Source: Xiphophorus maculatus (Eukaryota; Chordata; Actinopteri; Cyprinodontiformes; Poeciliidae). Taken from it: 64,000 bases of DNA. Below, one piece after another: positions 22,701-34,060 of this stretch (its first letter is position 1; each line of letters begins with the position of its first letter). The notes under the pieces were generated by a model. That model was not told the origin of the DNA. It saw only the letters and a program-made list of their open reading frames with translations, and did no database searches. Location: contig NC_036457.1 of assembly GCF_002775205.1 (NCBI RefSeq), positions 4,139,650 to 4,203,649 on the forward strand, given 5' to 3'. The position numbers and the translations under genes were made by a program.

Positions 22701-25700
22701 TGGAGTAATCGTTAACGGTTTAATAATTATACCTGTTCAACGCTGTAGTGTTGTTGTTCAGGTTAGCATACAAAAACAGATCTGAACACCCACTTTAAAA
22801 ATACTAATCCAACCAGCAGGGAGAGTTTGGGAGGTTATGAACCTACGAGATTCAAATGAATGGAAAACCTCTGAATCCCGGACAGGCCCTCATTTTTAAT
22901 TTGTACATTAGAAAAAACCTACAAAAAAAAACCCCACTGTCTTTGGTTTCCGTATTGATCTAATGCTGGCATTAAATTTATGCGAGATCAACAAAACCCT
23001 GCATTTCTTTTCACATTAATGCATAATTATGAGTTTATTATTAATTTTCTGCATAAACGGTGAAAAATATTGGCTTTGTGTGATTGATAACTCCCACCTG
23101 AAGGTGGCAGTGTTTCTTACTGCTATAACTCTGCTATTTAAACATTGAGCTGTTCTATCTGCCTGTTTGTGGGTTTTGGAAAGGGATTTGATTTGGACAA
23201 AATACTGCACAAATACTTTCAAATATTTATAAAGTACCTCTACAAAATCAGTCAGTTTGACTGACTCCAAAAGCCAATAGTTCCCGGACAGGCCCCCAAT
23301 TTAAACAACAGCCTCGTTGGGAACAATCCCACCAACAAGCAGCAACAGAAACAGTGGAAAGTCCCTGAACGTTCCCGTTCAGGGTCAGTTTGTTTCTGCG
23401 CTGCTTTGTAAGCTTTGCCAATTTATCACCAAACATTTGTTTTTAACAAACCGCATCATAGCAACACTAGCGTCTCTATTTATTTCTGTTAGAAGTCAAG
23501 AGATTTAAGGAAACAAATAAGTACAAACATGCTAATTTTTCTGAAGGATTTACATCAACATCCTACTTTTACTTTCCTTTGTGGTTCTGATTCCTGTCGG
23601 ACTCAAAGCAGGTAAAAACCTCCACTTGCTGATCACCAGTTGATGTGTAGTCGGTAAGAAACATATTTTCTCTGAAAACGGAGGTGTAACAGAAAAAAGT
23701 TGGACAAAATGACCAGTAGAAATGGTTTCAACTGATCTGTCGTCACACAAAATGCCGTTACTGATGAGACAAAACGACTGGGCCGGCATGAGGGAGAACC
23801 TTCAGAAACATCAGCTCCTGTTTCCTGTTTCATACCAGACGGTTCCTGGAACAATCCTCTGTCTTCGTTTGTAACCAGCGTTGCCTCAGTTTGTTGCTCA
23901 GCTGTGGAAACTGTTTGTCATCCAGGACTTGGAGCAGGTCCTCTCCCTGCCCAAACGGTACCTGCAGCAGCAGCCGTCAGCTGGGAGCGCGGAGCATCTG
24001 GACCTGGAGCTGGACGGAGAAGTGGACCATGATGAAGGAGACTCCTTCTTCGACGACCCGCTGCCCAAACCGTTCAAGACTTACGGCTGGTGAGAAAAAC
24101 TCCTTTGGGTTGGAGGAAACAGGCTGGAGACCAGAGAGCCAGCAGAGAGAAAACGTTTATATCTACAAATCTCATATTTAATCATCTGTAATGTTGCATC
24201 AGCTGCAGTTAGAAATGAGGAATAAATGACGACTAACAAGACAACCAGCAAGGCAAAAACAATTATGCTTTTCCAAATTGTTTGCAAATTTTATTTTGTA
24301 AGAAAAAATAATAATGGATTCTGAATTTTAAAAAGAAAGCTGAAGGTTATATTCTTTGGTTGCTTTTTTCTTTTGAAGAACTATGAAATGTTTTTTTTTT
24401 ATATTGTAAAAAGTAAAATAAAAAAACGACAAAAATCCCATAAAAATAATAAACTAAATAAATATTTTTGACATAATAAATATATATTTTAAGAAATTTA
24501 AAGGACTTTTCAGGATTGAGGTTTTAAAATGATTTGTTATCAGCTATTAAAGAAAAAACAGAATTGATTATGAAACACTGGAGTTATATTCAGTATGTAT
24601 CAAATGTTTATTTTTATTTCATTTTGCATCTAGAATATATTTTCAAACAATAAATTATCTTTTCTACATGTTAGATATCTGAAGAAATTACTCTGGATTT
24701 TTTTTCCAGAATATTTTGAAATGAATATTTAACAAATGTCAAACATATTTGTTTTAAATGTCTGTACATTTTCTGTGAAATTTGAAACCATTGAATTTAA
24801 ATTTCTCAGACTTTTGGATCTGATTTTGTTCTGGATTTTTCATGTTTGGACTCAGATAAATCAATAAAAATAATCTGCAATGTGCCGTTTTCATCGGACG
24901 AGGATCAGGTTTAGCGTTTAAACAAACTGAACGTCTGTGTCTCTCTGGTGTTTCGTTTCTCTTCCTGCTGCTTCGGAAGCTCTCCGATCGGAGAAAAGGA
25001 CTCATCAGAGAAGACAAACAGCCCCAAGGAGTGAGTACAAAACCCGAGTCAGAGGAGGGGAAAATCAGAAGGTTAAAGGTCATTTAGGAGAAGACGGAAG
25101 AAAGTATACTTTATTATAAGAAACTTCAGTTTGGGATTTTCTTCCTCCTCTCTGTCCTCTCAGTGAACTCTCACCTGTCCACTCTGTTTCCCTCTGACCG
25201 TCTCTGAAGCGTCTCTGTCCCTGTCCTGCTTTATCCCGTCCTGTAGCGTTGTCCCGCTGAGGGAGGAGAGTCTGTCTGGGCCGCCCGTCTCCCTGATGAG
25301 ACGAGGCCGAAGCCTCAGCGAGTGAGTGTGCATGCGCCGCCCAACCAGACCAGCCTCGTTAACGCTAACGAGCCCGCCGCGTCTAAACCGAATCAGACCT
25401 GATTCAACTCGCCTCCTGCAGCGAGGCGTTTACAGACCTCAGGAGACGATGACTGCAGGATTCAGGAGGGATTCAGGAAGCACGAGAAAACGTTTCCACA
25501 AACTCTTAGAGAGGAAGCAGAATCAGCTGCGATGATTGAAATCATCTAAAAGTCTAACATCTGTTTCGGTTGTCGCAGAAAAAGGTTTTAGCAGTAAACA
25601 AAAACAGACTTCTTGATGTCAGACCTGTCAAGATAACACATTTTGCTAAACAATAAATTGTCCCAGAAGTTATTTGATAAATGATAATATTGTGGTTTTG

Positions 25701-26757
25701 AAATCATGTTTGAGTCGTATAATGATAAAAGCATAAAAATCCAAAACCACATTCTGAAAGACCGATAAACTTTAAATCCTAAAGACATATAACTGAACTT
25801 TAAATGGAAGACATTTTAAATATCAAAAATAAAAAAAACAACAAATAAATGAGTTATGAAGTCTCTCCCTCTCAGCTCCTTCAGACTAGCCAGGAGTAAT
25901 TAGCAAACAGCTGGTCAACCTGTGCTGCTCGTTATAGGAGCTGCTGCTCAGGTAAAAACTTCGTTAAAGGGTTAATATAGGCGGAGCTACAGGAAGAGCA
26001 GGAGTTTTTAAAGAAACAGGTTCAATTTTAAGACTTTAAATCAGGAAATCAGCTTCATATTTGATACATACAGCATTTTAAAAACGACTGAAGGTAACAC
26101 AGTTATGATTGTGCTATAAAATGACATAATTTACCTGGAAAACACATAATACTGCCCCTTTAATGACTTATCATGTGAACAGGGTTATTCACATGTGATT
26201 TTAAATTAATTTCTTATTTAATGGCAACACTGCACTTGTGAAATTGTGTTTGTTTATCAACATTAGCAGAATGTAGTCAAAGATTTGCGTGTATTTCTAA
26301 TTGAAACGCAGCCAGTGTTGGATTTTTCTTGGCCGGTTGAGTAAAATCAGCTGATTCCTCTGAGAATTAAAACTCTTCTACCCTCCAGATAAGGAGGTTT
26401 ATGTGAGCTGAGAGCCTCTCAGGTGTTTTCTCAGGTGAGTTCCTGAATGTTTTGGTTGGGCTGGACCCGATGAATCCTGCAGATCTCTCTGATTGGACAG
26501 ATTTACCCGCCGCCGCTGTTTGGTGTCTGTGCCCCGCCTGCAGCAGGTCCCTGTATCTGTGACCGCTGCGTCCCATCATGTCAGCCGACTCGCTGGGCCT
26601 GCATGGGGCCCGCAGGGCGCCCACAGGGGGCCCCCGGGCGACCGGAGCCCAGTCAGATCACACTCCGCCGTGGGCTGCATGAAAATTTAATGCAGGAGGA
26701 GAAGAGCTGAACGTTCGCCGTGGTCTGAGTCTCTGCGCCTGCTTGTTTAACACCTCG

Positions 26758-26798
<41 letters not shown>

Positions 26799-29411
26799 CT
26801 CAGACACATGACGCTCTCTGATTCTCTCTTTCTGTCCCTTTTCTTCCTCCTCCTCCTCCTCTTCGCTGGTTTCAGCCTCTCGGTTCTGGCTGCAGACCCA
26901 GAACCCGAGCGAGGCGAACCCGTCTCGGATCTCGGCTCAGAGCTCAGGTGAGCTGCAGGTCGTCTTCCCCCTCTGGGATGAACCCAGCAGAACTCTGGGT
27001 CTACACCTGCTGGTTCTGGTTCTTTGGGATCGGATCTTGGTTTTATAAAACCATTTTGATTAAAGCGTTTTGATTCATCAGAACAGAAATATTAGGATTT
27101 TTAATATTTTCCTGCTTTTCACACCTGGAATTAGATTGGATAATCTGGAAAAAGACGACAGCAGGGAACTAAACTAATGAACTTATTAACTGAAAGAGGC
27201 TAATTTTCTGGAGAAAAGCTCCTGACGGGGGAACAAGTGTTTCCTCGCAATCAAAGGTTTGACTCCAACTTCCTCCTGTAATCCAAGATAATAATAAAAT
27301 AATAATCCAACATAATTTCCTTCAGATGTTTTCAGCTCTGTTAGTGTGTCAAAGTCCTGTAACCTTTATTCATACCTCTGCCTGAACAAACGGGTCAGAA
27401 AACCCGACCAGCTCATTTTTTGATCCAATGTCTGGAATCAGATCTGGGTTTTTCCGTCCTCAGCTGAACATTCTGGGTTTGTTTTGGTTCTGGTTCCGGT
27501 TTGACTGAAGGAACCGATGGGAACATGGAGGACGGAATCAACCGGGTTCTGTGTTCTGACCCACAGGAAGCCAGAGGCGTCCGGTACCAGAGGGAGTCCG
27601 GCGGGAAGCATCGGGTCGGAACCGGGCCACAGCAGGAACGGTCAGCTTCACTCAGCCGACCCACAAGGCGGATGAATCTTCTTTCTTTCTTTCTTTCTTT
27701 CTTTCTTAGAGAATCAGTTTCTGAACATCAAATCTTTTTCTTTCCTGTAGGAGAGAAAGACTTCAAAGAGAAATATTTTAAGTCTCCGAGCGACAGAACC
27801 GGGTCTCTGCATTTGGGTCAGAACCATTTGATCTGCTTCTTCCTTTTGCTTCCATTAGTTCCAGGAAGGAAACCGGGTCTAACAGTTGGATTGAATTTTT
27901 TGTCTCCACAGACGAAGACGTGGAATACGACGACGACTTCAACAGGTGAGACGCCGAAATGTTGAGGTTTTACCGTCATCTGATGGTTGAGCTGCTGCAG
28001 AGGGAGGTTGGAGTAGGGGATATGTTGGAGTAGGGGATGTGTTGGAGGAGGGGATGTGTTGGAGTAGGGGATGTGTTGGAGTAGGGGATGTGTTGGAGGA
28101 GGGGATGTGTTGGAGTAGGGGATGTGTTGGAGTAGGGGATGTGTTGGAGTAGGGGATATGTTGGAGGAGGGGATGTGTTGGAGGAGGGGATGTGTTGGAG
28201 TAGGGGATGTGTTGGAGTAGGGGATGTGTTGGAGGAGGGGATATGTTGGAGGAGGGGATGTGTTGGAGGAGGGGATGTGTTGGAGTAGGGGATGTGTTGG
28301 AGTAGGGGATGTGTTGGAGGAGGGGATATGTTGGAGGAGGGGATGTGTTGGAGGAGGGGATATGTTGGAGGAGGGGATATGTTGGAGGAGGGGATATGTT
28401 GGAGGAGGGGATGTGTTGGAGGAGGGGATGTGTTGGAGTAGGGATGTGTTGGAGGAGGGGATATGTTGGAGGAGGGGATGTGTTGGAGGAGGGGATGTGT
28501 TGGAGGAGGGGATGTGTTGGAGTAGGGGATGTGTTGGAGGAGGGGATGTGTTGGAGGAGGGGATGTGTTGGAGGAGGGGATGTGTTGGAGGAGGGGATGT
28601 GTTGGAGGAGGGGATGTGTTGGAGGAGGGGATGTTTTGGAAGAGCTTCAGTCTGAGGAACCTGAGTTTCCCTCCACCTTCTTCAAGTCTAACAACATTAT
28701 TGTCAAACGTCTGTGCAGTAAAAATTTCTGTTTTTGCCGCTATTATTTTAAAGATTTTAAGAAGTTTCTGGAGGTCATCAGAGGTCATCATGAATATCTT
28801 CAATGCAAAAGCAGCACAAGCTGAGCTGATTGACCCCCAATGTGTTGGATTTTGTAAATGTAAGCGGGGAGTGTTTGACCTCTGATGACCTCTGGAAACT
28901 TATATTAATATCTTTAAAATGATAGCAGCACAAATTAAATTTTTGCTGCACAACCAAAATGTTTGACACCAGTTTTGTTTGATTTGAAGGAAGTGGAGAC
29001 CCGGTTAGACCCGGTCAGACCCGGTCAGACCCGGCTTCACTCACGTCTGACCAACAGCAGGAATACAAATTCAAATTCAAAAACACTTTATTGACCCCAA
29101 AGGAAATGTAAACTCGGCAGCTTCAGCTTTAAGGAAGGAAGTTTTGTGTTTCAGCCATCGGTCGGACCTTTCCAACGGCGAGCTGAGCATCGGCGAGGAG
29201 ATCGAGGAGGTTTCCATCGAGGGTCCGGAGACGAGCGACAAGGTTTAACCCTCTTCTGTCTGGTCTGAGCGTCTGACCTGAGGTCAGTTCCAGCTCTGAA
29301 TGTCTGTCTGTCTGTCTGTCTGTCGCTCAGCTTGACGAAACCACGCAGGACCTGAGCGTCTCTCAGATCAGTCAGAGTCACGGAGCCGACTACATGGAGG
29401 ACGTGTCCTGA
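16797..29411 (+). CDS. cep43: Centrosomal protein 43 (FGFR1 oncogene partner, FOP), 19 exons
   Basis: Exons: 16797-16886, 18309-18362, 18438-18492, 18784-18872, 19555-19752, 19968-20024, 20101-20171, 20266-20315, 20630-20691, 20948-21025, 21493-21534, 23926-24089, 24980-25030, 25247-25321, 26876-26947, 27567-27640, 27912-27945, 29155-29242, 29331-29411. All phases close, giving about 494 residues; human FOP has 399. FOP is a centriolar scaffold that dimerises through an N-terminal LisH motif, binds CEP350 and CEP19, and supports ciliogenesis. Seen here: the N-terminus EDDTELRDLLIQNLENSGVL, LisH-type residues about 65-96 (HLVASLIMDFLQVFNLDF), EGDSFFDDPLPKP in exon 12, and the FOP C-terminus SIGEEIEE...DYMEDVS. 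Residues about 163-242 form an EF-hand-like block not in the human protein as I recall it. Exon 5 has a second in-frame donor at 19693. Exons 13-16 are the least certain, being supported by phase and splice sites more than by similarity. Confidence 0.9.
17265..17600 (-). repeat. Decayed LINE 3'-end remnant in cep43 intron 1
   Basis: TTGATCCCAAAGGAAATTAA followed by an A/T tract and a block with AGAAAGGATCTCCAGTTGCA resembles the reverse complement of Rex1/L2-type LINE 3' ends in fish. No coding frame survives. Family from recall. Confidence 0.4.
18707..18754 (+). repeat. 48-bp perfect inverted repeat, left arm (cep43 intron 3)
   Basis: This segment, containing GATGGGCCGTTCAGCTGTGG and ending in GGTTCT units, is repeated without mismatch as its reverse complement at 21208-21255 in intron 10. 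It lies about 30 bases upstream of exon 4. Confidence 0.9.
19098..19490 (+). repeat. Dispersed repeat, plus-orientation copy in cep43 intron 4
   Basis: It begins with a TTAAAGAGGCAGTACTATGT-type end and passes through CTTTAAAAACTCCTGCTCTG, GAAGCTCCGCCTCC and CAGCTGTTTGCTAATTGCT. The same word order appears in reverse at 25866-26162. It is a teleost high-copy repeat as I recall it. Class unassigned. Confidence 0.75.
21208..21255 (-). repeat. 48-bp perfect inverted repeat, right arm (cep43 intron 10)
   Basis: Exact reverse complement of 18707-18754. Together the arms bracket exons 4-10 of cep43. Confidence 0.9.
25618..25800 (+). repeat. Dispersed repeat copy in cep43 intron 14
   Basis: GTCAAGATAACACATTTTGC, AATTGTCCCAGAAGTTATTT and GATAATATTGTGGTTTTGAA run in the order of the common teleost 'gtcacgataacaaatttt' repeat as I recall it. 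Class unassigned. Confidence 0.5.
25866..26162 (-). repeat. Dispersed repeat, minus-orientation copy in cep43 intron 14
   Basis: Reverse-complement partner of 19098-19490. It shares AGCAAACAGCTG, the reverse of the CTCCTGCTCT block, and a terminus reading AACACATAATACTGCCCCTT. Several small gaps separate the two copies. Confidence 0.75.
26761..26797. repeat. (TG)n microsatellite in cep43 intron 14
   Basis: Uninterrupted TG dinucleotide tract about 80 bases before the exon 15 acceptor. Confidence 0.97.
27679..27706. repeat. (CTTT)n tract in cep43 intron 16
   Basis: About seven CTTT units, just after exon 16. Confidence 0.9.
28009..28640. repeat. 17-bp GC-rich minisatellite in cep43 intron 17
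   Basis: Roughly 37 tandem units of GGGGATGTGTTGGAGGA, with G/A and GAG/GTA variants interspersed and one unit near 28438 that is one base short. The unit is strongly strand-asymmetric: G-rich on the cep43 sense strand. Because 3 x 17 = 51, every frame stays open over long spans and gives spurious proteins on both strands. Confidence 0.97.
28701..28968. mobile_element. Small terminal-inverted-repeat (MITE-like) element in cep43 intron 17
   Basis: The outer ends TGTCAAAC and GTTTGACA pair, and about 85 bases of each arm are imperfect inverted copies; the inner ends share GAGGTCATCAGAGGTCA. No coding capacity. No clear target duplication was seen, so the exact ends are tentative. Confidence 0.55.
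29055..29110 (-). repeat. Very short LINE 3' tail just before cep43 exon 18
   Basis: CAAATTCAAATTC units followed by ACACTTTATTGACCCCAAAG read, on the minus strand, as the last bases of an L2/Rex1-type LINE with its TTGAAT-type tail. It ends about 45 bases before the exon 18 acceptor. Confidence 0.5.
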
Positions 29412-29471
29412 AGCTCCCATCATGCACCTCTTCCCCTCTGGATATTTAAATCTGTACAGTTTGATTAAAGC

Positions 29472-29477
29472 AATAAA
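29472..29477 (+). terminator. cep43: cep43 poly(A) signal
   Basis: AATAAA 61 bases after the cep43 stop codon, with a T-rich stretch downstream. Confidence 0.75.
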
Positions 29478-32400
29478 AGGTTTTGTTTTACTGGATTCAC
29501 CTGGATGGAAAGTTTCTGTTCCAGTTTCTGCCTGAAGGAAACTTTACGAGCTCAAAGAAACGTACGGAAGGCCATTAAGGACAAAAAAATTAATATTAAT
29601 ATAAAGGTAATACATTCATTGGTCTGTGGAATAAATGCTACAATAAATAAGTTACACTAAACAATAAGAAATATATGTGACATAAGGAAATAAGAGATGT
29701 ATTTCAAAATAATAGTAATACAGAAAATAATTTTTTACTTCTTATTGAAAGTAGCCAAAATCAAGGAAGCATGCACAATAATATTTTCTTATAAAATATT
29801 AAATAGATGTTACTAAGTAAAAGCTCCATGACTTAAATGCGTGTAGGATTTCAAAATAAAAGTCATGCTATATAAATCATTGATGATGACTTTAATGATA
29901 ATTAATTAATGATAAATCAAGCCAAACATGTGAATGTGCATTTACAAAATAAAAGCACTCCATAACAAATTATGTTTTCTAAGTAATAAAATTTCATCAA
30001 TTTGATATTTTACATATTTTAGATATAAAATAACAAATAGCATCAATCAAGATGACCTAAAATAAAATAAAATTCTTCCAAACCAAATAAAAAATGCATC
30101 TAAATTCACAGCAAAGACAAAACAGGCAACTGCTGAGAAAACTCTAGATCTCCATATGTAGACGGCTCATCCAGCTAAGTACAGCAGTGGAGGTATGATA
30201 CTGTGGGAGATTTCTTTCCAAACAAGAAAAAAACCAGAAATGCAACAACAGAACGTCTGGTTTAACGGCCTAGTCAAAGTTCGGACCTCAGAAAGTTCTA
30301 CTTTAAATCCACTGAATGGTGGATTTAAATAGCAAACAATAAGTTCTGTTTTATTCTGAAGCGGAGCAGCACTCTGATGAAGAGACGGTTCCCGTTGCTG
30401 GACAGTTTGCAGCTGCTGCATGATTTATTAATCGCCCTCTGATGTTTACAGGCTGAACCAGAGAGATGAGATCGGACCTCTGAAAGCTCTTCAGATGAGT
30501 CAGAACCAAATGCTGCGCTGATAGTTTATGCCTGCCTCAGCTGGCTTCGTTAAAAGCTCCAGAATGTTTGCAGAAGAGCCATAAATAAGACGTCCGTTTC
30601 TGCGTCGTAAATAAAGTGATGTAAGTTTAAATAAATGTGAGAGGGCGAAGCTTCGAGTTCAGCAGGAGGAAGCTGGAAGGACAAAGCAAAGATCACTTCT
30701 GCTGGGGCTGAAAGAGGAAGACTTCAGCAGGTTTCACACACACACACACACACACACAGTTTCCCTTTTATCAGCAGGGTTTTAGTGTGTGATGTTGAGC
30801 TGCAGCATCAGTCTCGCCGCCGCTGCTCCCACGCTGCATCACCAACATCAGCCCTACTTCCAGGTGAGCTCTAAATATTTTCTCTAAATGTTTTTTGCTT
30901 TAATCTGTTGAGTCTTAAAGTTCTTAAACCTTCACTTTAGCCGTTTAGTTTTCTTGCTTTCTGCTGTTTTGTCAGTTCAGGTAGAAACACTTCGGCTGAG
31001 GATCCATCAGATTTGAGTCTCTTCATGTCGTTTAAATCATGATGTAATGTCTGTTGTCTCGGATGACGCCACACAGCTGCTCACTTTTATCTCCTTATCT
31101 CTAAAATCTTCACAATGTGGTCATGTTCACGTTTGTCTATTTAAAGCCTTTTCACGCTGGCAGACCACAGATGAATATCAGTGAAACTGACGATGCGCGC
31201 TCTGACTGTGTTAAACCCTCAGATAACAACTTGCTGCTCTTAAATGTAACTGCGTCTGTTAAACTGAGTCTCTAAGACGGCTGGGTGGAAACAAGACAGA
31301 TATTATGCTTTCTTGTCTCTGAGGTTCATCTGAATCTAATCTATTAACAAAATGTTTGAGCTCAGAGCGAAGTGTGTGAAGCTCAGAGCCACAGTTTCCT
31401 GTATCGTTTTTATTTGAGTTTTTTTTTAACACCTTCAATTCATTATGTTCCAACTGCAGGTTAAAGGTTAAACATGTTGGTCATTTGCACAACTTTCACT
31501 TTGTTTTTATTCATAAATCCACCAAATTAAGAACAAAATTCTTGCTGTTCATGCATTTTAGTCAGAATCTGTTTATGTTGTGCAGCTTTTATTAGGCTGC
31601 AGCGACATGTTTATTTGTTTAACCTGAGCTTTATGAGGAAATGTTTGAGAACTGGTTTACAGCCACTAGGTTGTAATTAATTGTTAATTTTGACTTAATA
31701 AAAACAGTATAAAACTAAAAGTAGTTTGACTTTATCCCAGTTATAGAAATGTATCGGCTTTTATTTTAAACAGAAAGGAAATTATTCTTACTGCTGCTGA
31801 AATAATGTAGCATTAATGTATTTAGTGATTCTTCATTATGATTTTAGTTGTTTTTGTTTTTTTTTACATATTTTTGTTGATATAGACTTATTGTAATTAT
31901 TATTATTAAAGTTTTTATTTTTAATCAATTTTTAAAATTATATTTACTTGCAAAAAATAGATCCTAATCACTACATTTGTGTTGTTTCTTAAGACTTTCT
32001 GCTCTTTATTCAAGCTAACACCAGCATAATAAGCTGGTGAATTAGTCAGGCTCTCTGCTCCGGTAGCTAGTCCGTTTAGCAGAAATGCTAACATTAGCTT
32101 GCTAGCTGTGGTTTTTGTACAGCGGTATCTTAATGAGAGTGAAGGCTGCTACTCTTTGGTTCCCCATGATGACTGTGAAAAAGTTTTTTTTAGCAACGGT
32201 TTGGGAACCCGCAAGCCTAAAGGAAACCCAAACACTCTGACCCAAAGTATCGGAAAAAGGAACCAGAGTTCTCCCGGTCCGGACCGGCTCGAGTTTCTGC
32301 TGTGAAGAGAGAAGCTCTGAAACAGAGAAACAGGAACGCATTGTACTGTAATTCAATTAGTCATTTCCAGCTCTGGTTTCTGGATGGACCAGAACCAGAA

Positions 32401-33172
32401 GTCGGTCGGGTTCTGCTGCATAAACGGCTCAAATGGACACAAATGAATGGATTCAGTTTTTAGACAAGAATGAGTCTTTGAGACTCGGTTGGAAATTCAT
32501 AAATACAGTTTTGTTCTTACTGTGTGTGAAACTTGAACTACTCCAATGATGCAGCATAAAATGAAAACACCAACAAGTTTCTGAAGGTTTTTTTTTAATC
32601 TCATCTATGACTGAAATCGTTTTGCATCATCAAAGTTCATATTTTACTCTGACCTGAAGATGAGAGGCGTTAGATTTCCCCCACACAGAGAGACACGTAT
32701 CAGTTATTTATTTCATTTTGAGTAAAATTCAGATTGTTAAAGAATCACATTGTTATGTCAGAGTAAGACTTTTAGGAAAGAAATTAAATGTTTTGGAAAA
32801 AGTAATGATGGGAAAAATGACTCAAATTTAATAACAGGACGATGAGTGGAAGGAAAAAGTGTGATAGGAATGAGAGACGACAAAGCAGACGAGCAGAAGG
32901 CCAACCTGGGCTTCCTGAACACCTCAGCAGAACTTTATGTTCCTGTGACTCTTTAACATCAATGATTTGAATTCTTGTTTCAATTTGCAGTAAGAAAATC
33001 CAGGTTGAAAGGAGAATTAAAGTTATTTTAAAAGGTGAAAGTTCCTCAAAAGCTTCAAGTTCCTGATCTGTACTTCTGCTCAATGGACAGACTTTGGTCT
33101 TCACCGACTTCTCAAATTTAAAATTTCAGTTTCAGCCACAAGGAAGAACAAGCTGACCTCACTGCTCTACGC
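29478..33172. other. Intergenic DNA between cep43 and the repeat block
   Basis: No gene was recognised apart from the candidate exon at 30792-30863. It contains a (CA)n tract (30735-30758), a Tc1-like scrap (GGCCTAGTCAAAGTTCGGAC near 30270) and a perfect 11-bp hairpin at 30302-30329. The rest is AT-rich. Confidence 0.55.
30792..30863 (+). other. Candidate upstream coding exon, possibly of ccr6 copy 1
   Basis: An ATG opens a 24-codon frame (starting MLSCSISLAAAAPTLHHQHQ) that runs to a strong donor, CAG|GTGAGC, in phase 0. The ccr6 copy 1 acceptor (TTACAG, followed by CAAAACAAG and the ATG) is also in phase 0, so splicing would extend CCR6 in frame. Nothing in the peptide is recognised. It could equally be 5' UTR or chance. 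Confidence 0.25.
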
Positions 33173-33236
33173 TGGTTCTCTGGCTCTCTGGGTCTGTGGT
33201 TCTGGTTCCCTAGTTCTGGTTCTCTAGTTCTCTTTC

Positions 33237-33442
33237 TTTTCTTTTTTTTCCCTTTTTCTTTCTCCGAAGAGTTTTTGCGGCGCTAGTGGCTCGTATTTTT
33301 TGTACAGTAGGCAGACAGGAAGGAGGGCGAGGACATGCGGTAAAGGTCGTCGGGACCGGGAGTCGAACCCGCGACATCCGCGTCGAGGACTAAGGCCTCC
33401 AAACGTGGGGCGTGCTAACCCCCTGCGCCACCACAGCACGCC
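33237..33442 (-). mobile_element. tRNA-derived SINE
   Basis: On the minus strand the element begins GGGGCGTGCTGTGGTGGCGC, with a polymerase III A box (TGGCGCAGGGGGTTAGC) and a B box (GGTTCGACTCC), then a SINE body and an A-rich end. It interrupts a GGTTCT satellite. It is not a tRNA gene: there is no cloverleaf acceptor pairing or 3' stem at the expected length. Confidence 0.8.
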
Positions 33443-33446
33443 CCGG

Positions 33447-33722
33447 TTCGTTTTCTGGTTCTGGGTCTCTGGTTCTGGTTCTGGTTCTCTGGTTCTCTGG
33501 TTCTAGTTCTGGTTCTGGTTCTCTAGTTCTCTGGTTCTCTAGTTCTGGTTCTCTGGTTCTCTGGGTCTCTGGTTCTGGGTCTCTGGTTCTCTGGTTCTGG
33601 TTCTCTGGTTCTCTGGATCTGGTTCTCTGGTTCTCTGGGTCTCTGGTTCTGGGTCTCTGGTTCTCTGGTTCTGGTTCTCTGGTTCTCTGGATCTGGTTCT
33701 CTGGTTCTGGTTCTGGTTCTCT
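33447..33722. repeat. GGTTCT/GGTTCTCT satellite
   Basis: Irregular tandem array of GGTTCT, CTCTGGTT and CTGGGTCT variants. A shorter stretch of the same kind at 33173-33232 lies on the other side of the SINE, so one array was probably split by the insertion. Confidence 0.9.
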
Positions 33723-34060
33723 GTTTTGACGTTTTCACCTTTAAAAGATGAAAACTGAACGTGACGGTTTCATGATTCAGTTTCCCAAAGTTTTCAGGAT
33801 TTTAGTTCCTTTTCTTATTGTTTCGACGTCGGCTTGTTTCTCAAAGGAACCAGAACCAGAACCAGAACCAGTTGGAGCAACACAATGATTATAAATAATA
33901 ATAATGAATTATCAATATTATTAATAATTGTTATTGTCATAATAATTATTATTTTAACATAATAAAATAAAATTGTAGTTATTATTTTTATTAATAAAAA
34001 TACAAAACATTATTGAAGATAATGATATTATTTCAATTAATAATAAAATAATTATTAAGA

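Noticed and set aside
27751-27783. Extra cep43 exon after the CCTGTAG acceptor near 27750
   Set aside because: In the required phase it meets a stop after about ten codons; the exon at 27567-27640 satisfies both neighbours' phases instead.
27976-28824. Long open frames on both strands over the minisatellite (CWRRG- and SSNTSPPPTHP-type repeats)
   Set aside because: Produced by the 17-bp unit, which stays open in all frames; it lies inside a cep43 intron.
33350-33442. tRNA gene
   Set aside because: A and B boxes are present but the element continues into a SINE body with an A-rich end; no functional acceptor stem.
33412-33738. Ser/Gly/Leu-repeat and Arg/Thr/Glu-repeat frames
   Set aside because: Translations of the GGTTCT satellite.
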